Shown here: piece by piece, positions 53,991 through 63,948 of the stretch
Numbering within the stretch: position 1 is the first letter of the stretch
Layout: the number at the start of each line of letters is the position of its first letter
Assembly: GCF_029945705.1 (NCBI RefSeq)
Contig: NZ_JAQSDC010000038.1
Coordinates: forward strand, 61,576 to 125,575
Direction of reading: 5' to 3'
Source: Methylotenera sp.
GTDB taxonomy: Bacteria; Pseudomonadota; Gammaproteobacteria; Burkholderiales; Methylophilaceae
DNA: 64,000 nt
Notes under the pieces: generated by a model
What the model was told of the DNA's origin: nothing
Database searches by the model: none
Seen by the model: only the letters and a program-made list of their open reading frames with translations
Translations under genes and position numbers: made by a program

Positions 53991-55543
53991 CAATTTCAAA
54001 ATTTATTAGTAATACCTTGATAAGCTTAACGTTTGTTGCGTTTGTTGCACAACTTATTATTGACTTTTCTACGATTAACATCGCTACCAGTTGCATCATC
54101 TTAACTTCATCAGTCTCTACTTTGCTTTATTTTAGGTGGAGTAAGGCATTTGATAGTCACCCACTGTCTAGCTTTGCAATTATTGGATTTTGTCTTACTT
54201 CAATTCTGGGGGCGATGTTAGCGCAATCAGGCGCTTGGACAGCTGTAAGTAAAGATTTATATCAACCAATATTTACTTTCTCTATGTTGGCTATGTACCA
54301 AGCCATCGCATTGTTAGCACATGGATTTTATCGGATGGTTTCTTCAACCTCTACTAAGCATGGCTTGCTGCGAAGCACTTTTCAGGCTATGGGTATATAT
54401 GCGACGCCTGGGGTTTTGAATTTGTGGATTATAGGGTTGATGGGTTTGTTTTTTGTGCTACTGGCTAATATTAGCCCCGTAGCAAGAGGCCTGAGTTTTC
54501 TTGCATGGGCGCCATTTTTGATTCCTATTTACTTGCAGCAGATGGGGCCAAATTACTGTAATGCAAAGAAAAACTATATTCTATTATTCATGTTTACCAT
54601 TTTAGTTGGCTTAGTTGCAATGGCATTTAATGCGCGTGCAATGATGTTAAGTGGTATTGCAACAGTTGCACTACTATTTTTCTTAATAGGCCTTAGAAGC
54701 GATAAGTTGGTATCGAGCAAAATGCTTTTTAGGATGGGTATTTTGCTAGTCTTGGGTGTCACATTATCTTGGCCAGTTTCTAATATGGTAACTGCAATGG
54801 CAATCGCTAGGGCAGATCGTGGCAAGGTGTCTGGCGCAGAAATGGTAACGAAAACGCTGGAGAATTTTCAAAAGCAAGACAAAATTGATAGTTTTCGTAA
54901 AGAAGTTTTGTCTAGAGAGCTTCAATCTTCATACGATGAAGGTTATATTAAAAACCCCTTCGTAGCCCGTTTTGTTATTACACAGTTTCACGATAATGCG
55001 ATGTATTTCGCAAGTAAAGTCTCTGACAAAGGCGCAGAACAGGTGACATCTATTAGCGGTGATTTCTTTTGGGCAACATTGCCACAACCTATACTTGATG
55101 CGCTAAAAATTGATGTAAATAAAGATAAAATGTATTTCTCCATGGGAGATGTGTTAGTTAATTTAGCTGTAGGCATCCCGTTAGGCGGGCAGAAAACAGG
55201 CTCAGTCTTTGGTCAGGGTTGGGTAATGTTCGGTGTTTTTTTTAGTTTTATTTATTTTTTTATGTGTTTGGTATTGTTCATTGCGCTAGATTTATTTTCG
55301 ATTCGAACTACTGTCGGCAAAGTTGAGTTAGCCGTTATTGGAATGTTAAATGTTTGGCCAAACTTTCTTTTTGGAATTACGGCAGATTCTCTACACTACC
55401 TTTTTATCGGTGTCGTGCGCGGTGTTATTCAATCGGTTTTGTTGTATTCGATTGTGTTTGCTATTTCAAAAGTAGTTTCAGGTTTAATTACAATGCTTAT
55501 GCATAAAAAGCCTATGACTATCTCATCTCTCGCAGTGAAGTAA
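53987..55543 (+). CDS. Polytopic membrane protein, candidate polysaccharide polymerase (Wzy-like)
   Basis: The 518-residue protein has about ten hydrophobic segments and a large hydrophilic loop (about residues 270-385, KVSGAEMVTKTLENFQKQDK onward), the layout of O-antigen polymerases. Wzy proteins show little sequence conservation, so the call rests on topology, position between glycosyltransferases, and the need for a polymerase beside Wzx and Wzz-type genes. It starts in an ATGA overlap with the preceding gene. Confidence 0.6.
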   Translation: MTISKFISNTLISLTFVAFVAQLIIDFSTINIATSCIILTSSVSTLLYFRWSKAFDSHPLSSFAIIGFCLTSILGAMLAQSGAWTAVSKDLYQPIFTFSMLAMYQAIALLAHGFYRMVSSTSTKHGLLRSTFQAMGIYATPGVLNLWIIGLMGLFFVLLANISPVARGLSFLAWAPFLIPIYLQQMGPNYCNAKKNYILLFMFTILVGLVAMAFNARAMMLSGIATVALLFFLIGLRSDKLVSSKMLFRMGILLVLGVTLSWPVSNMVTAMAIARADRGKVSGAEMVTKTLENFQKQDKIDSFRKEVLSRELQSSYDEGYIKNPFVARFVITQFHDNAMYFASKVSDKGAEQVTSISGDFFWATLPQPILDALKIDVNKDKMYFSMGDVLVNLAVGIPLGGQKTGSVFGQGWVMFGVFFSFIYFFMCLVLFIALDLFSIRTTVGKVELAVIGMLNVWPNFLFGITADSLHYLFIGVVRGVIQSVLLYSIVFAISKVVSGLITMLMHKKPMTISSLAVK

Positions 55544-55553
55544 CGTAAATATA

Positions 55554-56024
55554 ATGACAAGACAACAGGCACGGATTAATGACGTTAGTAAGATGTTATC
55601 TGCACGCAATTATCAATATTCTGCATTAGCTTCAGTAATATTCATTATTGGCGTATCTATGACTACCGCGGGTATGCATAGATATGCAGCACGATTACCT
55701 TTAATGTTCTTTGTTGCGATGCTATTGGTATTTTGTTTTTACACGCAACGACATTTTAAAGCGTTCTTTTCTAATCAGGTTTCGCGCTTTCTTGGGGAAA
55801 TTTCGTTTTCACTTTACCTGGTGCACTTTCAGGTACTCATTTCGCTGATGTCTTGGCTAGTGATTCAAGATTACACAGCAAAAGGCTCAATTGATCAAAT
55901 GGCATTTCTTGGTTTTGCCTGCCTGACTGTGATTGTTAGTGTGCTTGTTGCGTGGTGTTTCCGTGTGATTGAGCGGCAAATACTTAAACGTGCGGACTCT
56001 CTAGTGTTGCCTATACTGATTTAG
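55554..56024 (+). pseudogene. Truncated acyltransferase-3 family gene (C-terminal part only)
   Basis: The 156 residues match only the last third of membrane O-acyltransferases of the OafA/acyltransferase-3 family: FLGEISFSLYLVHFQVL (the conserved SF-x-YL-x-H segment) and the final FRVIERQI. The N-terminal catalytic half, with its His/Arg motifs, is absent. The upstream gene ends 10 bases before and is a different family, so the missing part is not adjacent. The ATG lacks a ribosome site. It could be a decayed remnant or a small membrane protein that has been kept; the intact frame leaves both open. Confidence 0.65.
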
Positions 56025-56036
56025 TAGATAAAATTT

Positions 56037-57251
56037 ATGAATATCGTTTTGTTTTCTCATCCTGCTTTTATGAACTCGCAAAGCATGCCCCGTTTCACTC
56101 GTATGCTTGAAGAGTCTTATCGTGCACGCGGTCATCAGGTAGAGGTTTGGTCGCCGCAGGCAAAGGTATACGCTTTATTAGCTAAAGGTAGGTTGTCCAA
56201 ATGGGCAGGCTATATTGATCAGTACATTCTTTTCCCAATGTGGGTGCGCAAGCAGTTGAAAAAAAAGCCTGCCAACACGCTGTATGTTTTTTGTGATCAA
56301 GCGCTTGGGCCTTGGGTACCCTTGGTAAAAAATAAATCGCATGTTGTGCATGTTCATGATTTATTGGCTTTACGTTCTGCTTTGGGGGACATACCAGAAA
56401 ATCCTACGCAATGGTCTGGTAGGGTTTACCAACGCTATATACGGCAAGGATTTAAACAGGCAAAGCATTTTATCTCTATCTCTAAGAAAACCCGTGATGA
56501 CCTGCATTACTTTGGAGAGGTTACTCCTGTGACTTCTGAGGTGGTATATAACGGCTTAAATTACCCTTATGCTCCAATGCTACAAAGTGATGCGATAGCA
56601 GTTCTTAAGAGCGCTAATTTGCCCATTAAGCCAGAAGGCATGCTACTGCATTTAGGTGGTAGTCAGTGGTATAAAAATCTTGCTGGCGTGATTAGGCTTT
56701 ACATTGAGTATGCCAAAAGTGAGACAAAGCCATTACCGCTTTGGTGTATAAGTCCTACTCCGAATGCTAAGGTACAAGCGTTACTTAAAGAGTTGCCAAC
56801 ACAGGGGCAGGTACTTTTCTTTCAAGGCATTGATAACCAAGCGCTTCAAGCGGCGTATTCAATAGCACGTGTGTTTATTTTTCCTAGCCTTGCAGAAGGC
56901 TTTGGTTGGCCAATTATCGAAGCACAAGCTTCTGGTTGCTTGGTGCTGACAACTGAAGCTGCGCCTATGAATGAGATTGGTGGGCCATCAGCGAGTTATA
57001 TTCCGCTTTTGAAGTCGACTGATAGTCCTGATGCTTGGGCTTTAAAAGGCTCGAATACCTTGAAATTAATACTTAACATGCCTGAAATGCAACGAGTTGC
57101 GTTGATTGAGAAGGGGCTTGCACATGTAGCTCAATTTAACTCAGACGATGCAATTGAGGGTTATCTGAAAGCTTATCAGCATGCACTTAGTTATATCAAT
57201 ACCACACAGACTTTGCATAACGATACATTAACTTCTCGGAAAGCTCGATAA
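56037..57251 (+). CDS. Glycosyltransferase family 4
   Basis: The 404-residue GTB-fold protein has an N-terminal half (NIVLFSHPAFMNSQSMPRFT) and a donor half with LLHLGGSQWYKNLAGVIRL and PSLAEGFGWPIIEAQASGC, including the full E-x7-E pair. It is probably one of the assembly transferases of the repeat unit; the linkage is unknown. The next gene begins at its last base. Confidence 0.86.
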   Translation: MNIVLFSHPAFMNSQSMPRFTRMLEESYRARGHQVEVWSPQAKVYALLAKGRLSKWAGYIDQYILFPMWVRKQLKKKPANTLYVFCDQALGPWVPLVKNKSHVVHVHDLLALRSALGDIPENPTQWSGRVYQRYIRQGFKQAKHFISISKKTRDDLHYFGEVTPVTSEVVYNGLNYPYAPMLQSDAIAVLKSANLPIKPEGMLLHLGGSQWYKNLAGVIRLYIEYAKSETKPLPLWCISPTPNAKVQALLKELPTQGQVLFFQGIDNQALQAAYSIARVFIFPSLAEGFGWPIIEAQASGCLVLTTEAAPMNEIGGPSASYIPLLKSTDSPDAWALKGSNTLKLILNMPEMQRVALIEKGLAHVAQFNSDDAIEGYLKAYQHALSYINTTQTLHNDTLTSRKAR

Positions 57252-58405
57252 TGAGAGCGCTACATATACTGCCTTCTATAGATCCTAAAGGTGGCGGACC
57301 AATGGAGGGTGTGCGGCAATATGGCTTGCAATTAAGAACAATAGGTCACGAGGTCGAGGTGGTCACGCTTGATGACCCTAATGCAGATTACATAGCTGAT
57401 TTTCCACTTAAGGTGCATGCGATGGGCCCGCCTATTAGTAATTATCGCTATAGCTCTAAACTCGTACCTTGGTTAAAAGAAAATGTTCGTCAATATGATT
57501 ATGTGGTTGTTAATGGCTTATGGCAGTACCATGGTTTTGCTGCGTGGCGGGTAATGAGTGATATGCATGTCCCTTATTTTGTCTTTACACATGGCATGTT
57601 AGATCCGTGGTTTAAACATACTTACCCACTTAAGCATTTGAAAAAATGGCTTTACTGGCCATGGGCAGATTATCGGTTGTTGCGTGATGCAACCGCAGTG
57701 CTTTTTACTTGTGAAGAGGAAAAGCTACTAGCACGTAAGTCATTCTGGCTTTATAAAGCAACAGAAGATGTTATTAATTACGGTACAAAGACACCACCTA
57801 GTGATGCCGAGGCATTAAGCACTGTTTTTTATTCAGCTTATCCTAAACTGCGTGAAAAGCGAGTTCTCCTATTTTTAAGTCGTATTCACGAGAAAAAAGG
57901 TTGCGATTTGCTGATTGAGGCTTTTGCTAGGGTAGCAAATTTAGACTTATCCTTACATCTGATGGTAGCTGGCCCAGACCAAACTGGTTTGGTTGCAAAG
58001 CTGCAGGTACAAGCACAGCGACTAGGTATTGCTGACAGGGTTTCATGGCCAGGGATGTTGCAAGGCGATATGAAGTGGGGCGCTTTTTATGCTAGTGAGG
58101 CGTTTGTTCTATCTTCTCATCAGGAAAATTTTGGTATCGCCGTGGCCGAGGCAATGGGTTGCGGCCTACCAGTGTTGATTTCTGACAAAGTGAATATTTG
58201 GCGTGAAATTGAGGCTGATGCTGCTGGCATAGTCAATACTGACACGGTTGAAGGTACGGAAAAAACCTTGCGTCAATGGTTGTCGTTTGATATTGAAAAA
58301 CGCAAGCAAATGTCAGTGCAAGCCAAACTCAGTTTTGATAAGCGATTTACTGTAGAAGCGATGGCAAGTAGCCTGCTTATCACCATTAAAAGATATATGC
58401 CATGA
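57251..58405 (+). CDS. Glycosyltransferase family 4
   Basis: The 384-residue GT4 protein has the N-terminal LPSIDPKGGGPMEGVRQYG, a mannosyltransferase-like THGMLDPWFKHTYPLKH and the donor half VLLFLSRIHEKKGCDLLIEA. SSHQENFGIAVAEAMGCGLP carries E-x7-E. In several colanic-acid-like loci such a gene directly precedes wcaF, as here, where the overlap is four bases. Donor sugar is not determined. Confidence 0.87.
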   Translation: MRALHILPSIDPKGGGPMEGVRQYGLQLRTIGHEVEVVTLDDPNADYIADFPLKVHAMGPPISNYRYSSKLVPWLKENVRQYDYVVVNGLWQYHGFAAWRVMSDMHVPYFVFTHGMLDPWFKHTYPLKHLKKWLYWPWADYRLLRDATAVLFTCEEEKLLARKSFWLYKATEDVINYGTKTPPSDAEALSTVFYSAYPKLREKRVLLFLSRIHEKKGCDLLIEAFARVANLDLSLHLMVAGPDQTGLVAKLQVQAQRLGIADRVSWPGMLQGDMKWGAFYASEAFVLSSHQENFGIAVAEAMGCGLPVLISDKVNIWREIEADAAGIVNTDTVEGTEKTLRQWLSFDIEKRKQMSVQAKLSFDKRFTVEAMASSLLITIKRYMP

Positions 58406-58959
58406 TTATTCAGGGCAATAATCCCTATGTTCAACCGTCGTTCTCGATGAGAAATCGTTTGATGCGAGGTTTATGGGGTGTCGTCTGGCTGATATTCTTT
58501 CGCCCTAGCCCTAGGCCTTTTCATTCATGGCGAAGATTAATTTTACGTGTATTTGGCGCACAATTAGGCCAGCATGTGCATGTGTATCCTAACGTAAAAA
58601 TATGGGCACCTTGGTCACTTGCCATCGGCAGTTTTGTTGGGATCGCTGACGGCGTGACTATTTATAATATGGCGCCAATTTCGATTGGTGATCATTGCGT
58701 TGTTTCTCAGGGAGCGCATCTTTGTGGAGGGTCTCACGATATTGATTCTGCAAACTTTCAGTTGGTAGCTAAACCAATTAAGTTGGAAAGAAATGTATGG
58801 GTGTGCGCAGAGGCTTTTATTGGTCCCGGCGTGACGATTGCTGAGGGGTGTGTAATTGGTGCACGTGCTGTGGCGGTGAAAAGCATCATTGAGCCTTGGT
58901 CAGTTTGGGCAGGTAATCCCGCTGTGATGAAAAGAATGCGTAAGAAAGGAGAGGTGTAG
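58402..58959 (+). CDS. WcaF-like acetyltransferase (hexapeptide repeat)
   Basis: The 185-residue enzyme is of the left-handed beta-helix acetyltransferase family. It has hexapeptide turns (LAIGSFVGIADGV, ISIGDHCVVSQGAHL, VTIAEGCVIGARAV) and the catalytic His in GGSHDID. The N-terminal SMRNRLMRGLWGVVWLIFF stretch is typical of the WcaF subgroup. It probably O-acetylates a sugar of the repeat unit using acetyl-CoA. A one-base overlap couples it to the following glycosyltransferase. Confidence 0.88.
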   Translation: MIIQGNNPYVQPSFSMRNRLMRGLWGVVWLIFFRPSPRPFHSWRRLILRVFGAQLGQHVHVYPNVKIWAPWSLAIGSFVGIADGVTIYNMAPISIGDHCVVSQGAHLCGGSHDIDSANFQLVAKPIKLERNVWVCAEAFIGPGVTIAEGCVIGARAVAVKSIIEPWSVWAGNPAVMKRMRKKGEV

Positions 58960-59780
58960 TGAGTGCAATATCAGTCTTAATTTTAACGAAGAATGAAGAG
59001 CAAGATCTTCCCGAGTGTCTGAAATCCGTTGCTTGGAGTGATGATGTTCATATTCTAGATTCAATGAGCACTGATAAAACATCAGAAATAGCTACAAACT
59101 TTGGTGCAAATGTAACATTGAGAGCTTTTGATGGATATGCCTCACAACGTAACTACGGTTTGCAGCTTCCCTTTAAGCACCAGTGGCTAATGATATTGGA
59201 TGCTGACGAGCGAATTACGCCTTCACTCGCTTCTGAATTAAGAGAGTTTGCTAAGTCTGCTTTAGATAATGTGGCTGGCGCACGTATGCGTCGTCGTGAT
59301 ATTTGGTGGGGCCGTTGGCTGAAACATGCTCAAATATCACCATTTTATGTACGCTTGGTTCGTGTTGGCCGAGCGCACTATGAACGCGAGATTAATGAGG
59401 TGCTGGTAGTTGATGGAGATATTGCTGATCTTACGCAACCTTTTGTGCACTATCCATTTTCTAAAGGACTCGATCATTGGATCAGTAAGCATAACACTTA
59501 CTCTCGAATGGAAGCAGAAGTGGTTGCTAAAGGACTTTTTATCAAACCAGATTGGCGCACGGCATTATTTGGTAGCGATTTCGGTGAGCGACGCGTTCAC
59601 CAAAAAGCAATTTTCTATGGGTTGCCTGCTCGCCCATTGATTAAATTAATGTATATGCTGATTGTGCGCCGCGCCTTTTTAGATGGTTGGCCAGGTGTAA
59701 GGTATGCCATTCTTCAAGCTATTTACGAGTACTTTATTGTACTTAAAACTAAAGAAATGCAGGCAACCAAGGGGGTATAA
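58959..59780 (+). CDS. Glycosyltransferase family 2 (WaaE/KdtX-like)
   Basis: GTG 58959 follows an excellent AAGGAGAGG site. The 273-residue GTA-fold enzyme has SVLILTKNEEQDLPECLKSV, a DSMSTDKTSEIA segment and the metal-binding DAD in LMILDADERIT. The RRRDIWWGRWLKH motif resembles the beta-glucosyltransferases of the lipopolysaccharide core group. Its role in the exopolysaccharide repeat unit is inferred from position. It is the last gene before a 323-base gap. Confidence 0.86.
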   Translation: MSAISVLILTKNEEQDLPECLKSVAWSDDVHILDSMSTDKTSEIATNFGANVTLRAFDGYASQRNYGLQLPFKHQWLMILDADERITPSLASELREFAKSALDNVAGARMRRRDIWWGRWLKHAQISPFYVRLVRVGRAHYEREINEVLVVDGDIADLTQPFVHYPFSKGLDHWISKHNTYSRMEAEVVAKGLFIKPDWRTALFGSDFGERRVHQKAIFYGLPARPLIKLMYMLIVRRAFLDGWPGVRYAILQAIYEYFIVLKTKEMQATKGV

Positions 59781-60103
59781 GCTACGTGCTTTAAAAAGCT
59801 TAGTTATTTTACTCAATTCAGTTTCTTCCAAAACCACACAATCCCTACTCTAAATTTAGCTTCATCGTCACTTTTTTAGCCGCTGTTGAACTTAAAATAA
59901 ACACAGATAAAGCAATTCACTTAAGTTCTACTTACATTGGACTTCACCCGTTTTAGTAACCCCATTTTTTATGAGCAGATAGGACTATTACTGTTCATAA
60001 AATGGTCATGAGTTACAAATACTATATCCATCTCGGCACTGTAAATAACGTCATTTTGTTATCTACAGATGGCTATGTAGTACTTCATTCTGAAACGACT
60101 CTG
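59781..60103. other. 323-base gap without a recognised gene
   Basis: The gap separates two transcription blocks of the polysaccharide locus. Its right end could encode an in-frame N-terminal extension of the following gene from 60002, but that leader does not look like the family. Only a weak 6-bp repeat near 59778-59804 was noted. A promoter for the last two genes may lie here; none was clear by eye. Confidence 0.4.
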
Positions 60104-61363
60104 ATGTTGAAAATATTATTGTACACGGCTAACTTTGCGCCTGAACCTACAGGCATTGGCAAATACTCGGGTGAAATGGCTGCATGGCTTGCCGCGCAAG
60201 GTCATCAAGTTCGAGTGGTTTCAGCACCCCCTTATTATCCATCTTGGAAGTTAGAAAAAGGGTATGCATGGCCACCTTACCGTCGTGAGCAATGGCAAGG
60301 GGTTGACGTGTGGCGCGCACCTTTATGGGTGCCAAGTAAGCCGAATGGAATTACTCGACTACTTCATTTGTTTACTTTTGTATTGTCATCTTTGCCAGTA
60401 ATGCTATGGCAGATACTGTGGCGCCCTAATGTCGTGATTACCGTTGCGCCAGCTTTAATGTGCGCACCAACAGGCTGGTTAGTCGCTAGACTTAGTGGAG
60501 GCAAAGCGTGGTTGCACATTCAAGATTTTGAAGTGGACGTGGCCTTTCAGATGGGGCTTCTTAAAGGAAAGCTACTTAAGAAGGTTGTACTAGGTTCAGA
60601 ACGTTGGTTGTTGCGTCGATTCGATAGTGTGTCTTCAATTTCTGGACAAATGCTAGATAAGCTTCGCCAGAAAGGTATCGCTGAAAGAAAAATCAGATTC
60701 TTCCCAAACTGGGTTGATATTGCGCATATTTTCCCACTAGATAAACCAAGTGATTATCGTGAAGAGTTGGATATTCACACTGATACGAAAGTCGTTTTAT
60801 TTTCTGGAACTTTGGGTGGTAAACAAGGGTTAATGGTAATTCCAGATGCGGCGAGAAAATTGTCACATCGCAAGGATTTGATTTTTATTATATGTGGCGA
60901 TGGTGTGATGAAACCGCAATTAGAAGCTGCTAGTGCAGGCCTTACTAATATTCGCTTTTTACCGTTACAGCCATTCGGTCGACTTGGGCAGTTATTGGGT
61001 CTAGCCGACATACACTTATTGCCGCAAAGCCCAGACGCTGCAGACTTGGTACTGCCATCTAAACTTTCTGGTATGTTGGCTAGTGGCAGACCTGTTATAG
61101 CCATGTGTCAACAAAGCACAGAGATTGCTAGACTGGTGACGGAGTGTGGCTTGGTAGTTGCGCCAGAAGATGGGTCAGCGTTAGCGGATGCTGTTATAAA
61201 GCTAGCTGATGACAATGAACTACGAAAAGATCTGGGAATTAAAGCGCGTCATTCAGCTAAAGAAAAGTTTGAAAAACACGGTGTTTTAAATCGATTGGTT
61301 TATCAATTACGTTTTGTAACGGGTACGGTTCAAAACGCAATCTATGATCTTTCGTCACATTAG
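60104..61363 (+). CDS. WcaI-like colanic-acid-type glycosyltransferase
   Basis: ATG 60104 is chosen because the protein then begins MLKILLYTANFAPEPTGIGK, the usual WcaI start, and has the normal ~419 residues. Signatures include GHQVRVVSAPPYYPSWKLEK, IQDFEVDVAFQMG, VVLFSGTLGGKQGL and the donor-end LPSKLSGMLASGRPVIAM. WcaI-type enzymes act in fucose-containing polymers such as colanic acid, which agrees with the gmd/fcl cassette. It overlaps the next gene by 20 bases. Confidence 0.86.
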   Translation: MLKILLYTANFAPEPTGIGKYSGEMAAWLAAQGHQVRVVSAPPYYPSWKLEKGYAWPPYRREQWQGVDVWRAPLWVPSKPNGITRLLHLFTFVLSSLPVMLWQILWRPNVVITVAPALMCAPTGWLVARLSGGKAWLHIQDFEVDVAFQMGLLKGKLLKKVVLGSERWLLRRFDSVSSISGQMLDKLRQKGIAERKIRFFPNWVDIAHIFPLDKPSDYREELDIHTDTKVVLFSGTLGGKQGLMVIPDAARKLSHRKDLIFIICGDGVMKPQLEAASAGLTNIRFLPLQPFGRLGQLLGLADIHLLPQSPDAADLVLPSKLSGMLASGRPVIAMCQQSTEIARLVTECGLVVAPEDGSALADAVIKLADDNELRKDLGIKARHSAKEKFEKHGVLNRLVYQLRFVTGTVQNAIYDLSSH

Positions 61364-63242
61364 TGGTTTTTTCGCTGTAATCTTATCTTTTCTGTATGTG
61401 ATTAGTTACACTGTAGATGCGAATGCCGACGGTGTATCAAGCTTAAATACTGAAAAAGCCACTTTATCCACCTTAGATTCAGCAGAAAGTTTTTTGAATC
61501 GAAAAGCGTCTGTCAGGCGTATGGGGGATCCGAAATACATTGATAACTCAGGCGCTAAAGCTAAAAGTTATGACGTATTAGCCGCAACAGCAAAACAAGG
61601 TTGCGGTTCAGCTGAATGGCCAGCTTACATGGCGAGCTTATCTAGTTTACCAGTGTCTTATCCACCAGATGGGCCTATTGAAATGTTTAGCATGCCACCC
61701 TTGGTACGTTACCTGTATCAATATGGGGATTGCATGTCACCTGTACAAAAGCAACAATTACTCACAGGGCTTACTTCACAGCGACAGTGGTTACTCGGAC
61801 ACGGTACCCTTAATCATGCGATTATGCGTGCTACTTCATGGTATTTGTTGGCGCAATACTTTCCAAAAGCCAAGTGGACGCATTGGGACGGCACAGTGTA
61901 TACCTCTGCACAACTCATGGCAGCACTGAAGCCATTGCTTAATGGCAGAAAATCAAGGTTCTATAAGTCTGGGCACTATGAATGGCTTTCGCCAACTTAT
62001 GCGATGGTGAATGTTTTTCCATTGTTAAATTTAATTGATTTCGCAACAGATCCAGCAGTTAGAGAAACAGCTGAAGAAGAGGCAACACTTGAGGTTGCAG
62101 TGCTTAAAGCTCATTCTTTTCATGGCGAGATTGTACCCCCGTTAACACGTAAAAACTTTGATCAACTTAATGCTTCAGATAGTCCGCAAGATTATGTACC
62201 AGCAATTACGCAGCAGTTACTTTGGTATTATTTTGGGGAGCCAGCTGGTTTGGGGTTATATGATTTTCAAAGTAAAAAAGAACCCTATTACACTTCAATT
62301 TTAGGGCTATCTAATTGGTTGCCTCCTGCAGATGTGCTCGCTATGGGGTCTGTTAATCCAAGTGACTATGTTATTAAAGCCATTACCCCTAGCTTTGGTA
62401 TTTGGGATGCAGAAACATCGCCAGAGATTTTTGGCGACTCTTACATAGCTGATGATTTTGCTGTGGGAACTGGAAATCAGTTATTTGAACCAGGTGGTTA
62501 CTCAGGGCATATTCAGACATTTTCAATATTGCTTAAATCGAAGAAACCACAAAACCAAATTGAATGCTATCAGCCATATTGGAAAAGTAATGCGGGTGAA
62601 GATGCATGGGGAACCGACCGTTCATCGCCTTTTCAACAAATGTATCGTTATGATAAATCTAGTGTTGTCATGCTATTCGATATTCCTAAAAAAGACCCCT
62701 GGGCCTTAGGTAGCGATGCTCGATCTATGCCAGATCGTAGTATTCATAAAGAAGCATTATTGCAATTAGCTGAATGTCGAATACCTAAATTATTTGACGA
62801 GATTATCAAAGAGAAAAATTGGATATTTGTAAGGCAGGGCGGCGTATTTGTAGCCATGGCAACCTTATTTGGTAACAATGATTACGACCAAGCACCCTCT
62901 AAATTAACGTCAAAGTATTTGGTTGTAAAAGTACGTGAGCCTAAAACGGGATTGTTTTTTAGAATTGAACGTGAAACAGCAGATCTTAATTTTACTCAAT
63001 TTAGAGAGCAGGTGCGGTTGCAACGTCCTCAGTATGACATTGTTAACTCATCTGTAGCATTGGTAGAAAAGTCTGGTATGCAAACGCAAGTGAAATTTAA
63101 GTTGCAACCATACTCAGATGGAAAGCGATGGTCTGCGATTCCAGAAGTTATGCAAAACGATAAACCTTTACTGAGTACAAATTCTTATGTGATTGATTCC
63201 CCGATGCTTAAGCTTAAAAATGGCGTTATGACTATTAACTAA
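61344..63242 (+). CDS. Large exported protein of unknown function
   Basis: The 632-residue protein has a signal peptide (cleavage near DANA-D, residue 29). The body has many aromatic and His/Trp-rich helical stretches such as GHGTLNHAIMRATSWYLLAQ and YKSGHYEWLSPTYAMVNVF, which resemble the (alpha/alpha)-toroid core of polysaccharide lyases and hydrolases. A beta-rich C-terminal half (from about 400) follows. The resemblance is by pattern only and no family is assigned. As the last gene of a polysaccharide locus, overlapping a glycosyltransferase gene, a periplasmic trimming or degrading enzyme for the polymer would fit. Confidence 0.6.
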   Translation: MIFRHISGFFAVILSFLYVISYTVDANADGVSSLNTEKATLSTLDSAESFLNRKASVRRMGDPKYIDNSGAKAKSYDVLAATAKQGCGSAEWPAYMASLSSLPVSYPPDGPIEMFSMPPLVRYLYQYGDCMSPVQKQQLLTGLTSQRQWLLGHGTLNHAIMRATSWYLLAQYFPKAKWTHWDGTVYTSAQLMAALKPLLNGRKSRFYKSGHYEWLSPTYAMVNVFPLLNLIDFATDPAVRETAEEEATLEVAVLKAHSFHGEIVPPLTRKNFDQLNASDSPQDYVPAITQQLLWYYFGEPAGLGLYDFQSKKEPYYTSILGLSNWLPPADVLAMGSVNPSDYVIKAITPSFGIWDAETSPEIFGDSYIADDFAVGTGNQLFEPGGYSGHIQTFSILLKSKKPQNQIECYQPYWKSNAGEDAWGTDRSSPFQQMYRYDKSSVVMLFDIPKKDPWALGSDARSMPDRSIHKEALLQLAECRIPKLFDEIIKEKNWIFVRQGGVFVAMATLFGNNDYDQAPSKLTSKYLVVKVREPKTGLFFRIERETADLNFTQFREQVRLQRPQYDIVNSSVALVEKSGMQTQVKFKLQPYSDGKRWSAIPEVMQNDKPLLSTNSYVIDSPMLKLKNGVMTIN

Positions 63243-63482
63243 TATTCGCGGGTATATTACTTGTAAAGTCCAAAACATCAACTTCTCCAAACATTAATAT
63301 TCGAGTTGGCTATAGTTAATACTGCAACTTATAAAACTGAGTGGCTAGTGATATGCAGATAGTGAAAAATGAAATGGAAATGGATGGCTTGGTTATGTAG
63401 AGATCGACAAAGAAACAACCTTAACAGTCTTAGGATATTGTCGTGTGAGTGATCTAAATCACAAGTCCTTCTAAATACAAAG
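63243..63482. other. Gap between the polysaccharide locus and the interrupted acyltransferase gene
   Basis: These 240 bases hold no credible gene and no clear terminator hairpin. They separate two convergent transcription units. Confidence 0.4.
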
Positions 63483-63948
63483 CTAAGCTGTTTTTAATCT
63501 AGCCAAACGAGATTGGTTGAGCCAAGAAATGATAGGGCGCTCAACAAAGTAAAAGACCAAACTAGAGCCTGCTATTGCAATTAGTGTTACTCCGACCAAC
63601 ACAGCAACTGGATTAGTATTTTTATACATTGAGGACCAAATACCAAGTGATGCTGAAACGAAGAATTCATGGAAAAGATATATCGTGAATGAGGCATCGC
63701 CTAGTAGTCTGAAAATACGATTACCTAGTGAAGGCTCTCCAGACCACTTTGTTGAAAGCATTAATATAATTATGGCTGTACATATCATACCAATCACTGC
63801 CAAATCCAATACTGTTCGACTATCATGATCTCTTACCATGTACATTGACAAATTAGCATAGAGCATTAATCCGCAGCAGCAAAAGATAGATAAGATATAG
63901 CCGCTCCTAAGTGTAATGCAAGGTCTAATAAATCCTTTCAAATACAGG
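63483..63948 (-). pseudogene. 3' part of an acyltransferase-3 gene, apparently disrupted by an insertion sequence
   Basis: The frame encodes the C-terminal ~155 residues of a membrane O-acyltransferase: several transmembrane segments, LLGDASFTIYLFHEFFV (conserved SF-x-IYL-x-H) and the final YFVERPIISWL. Upstream on the - strand, the coding resemblance ends near 63948, where sequence typical of an insertion-sequence terminus begins. The apparent start at 63974 would lie inside that element. The 5' part is probably beyond the window, on the other side of the element. Its length and family are clear; the disruption is inferred. Confidence 0.6.
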
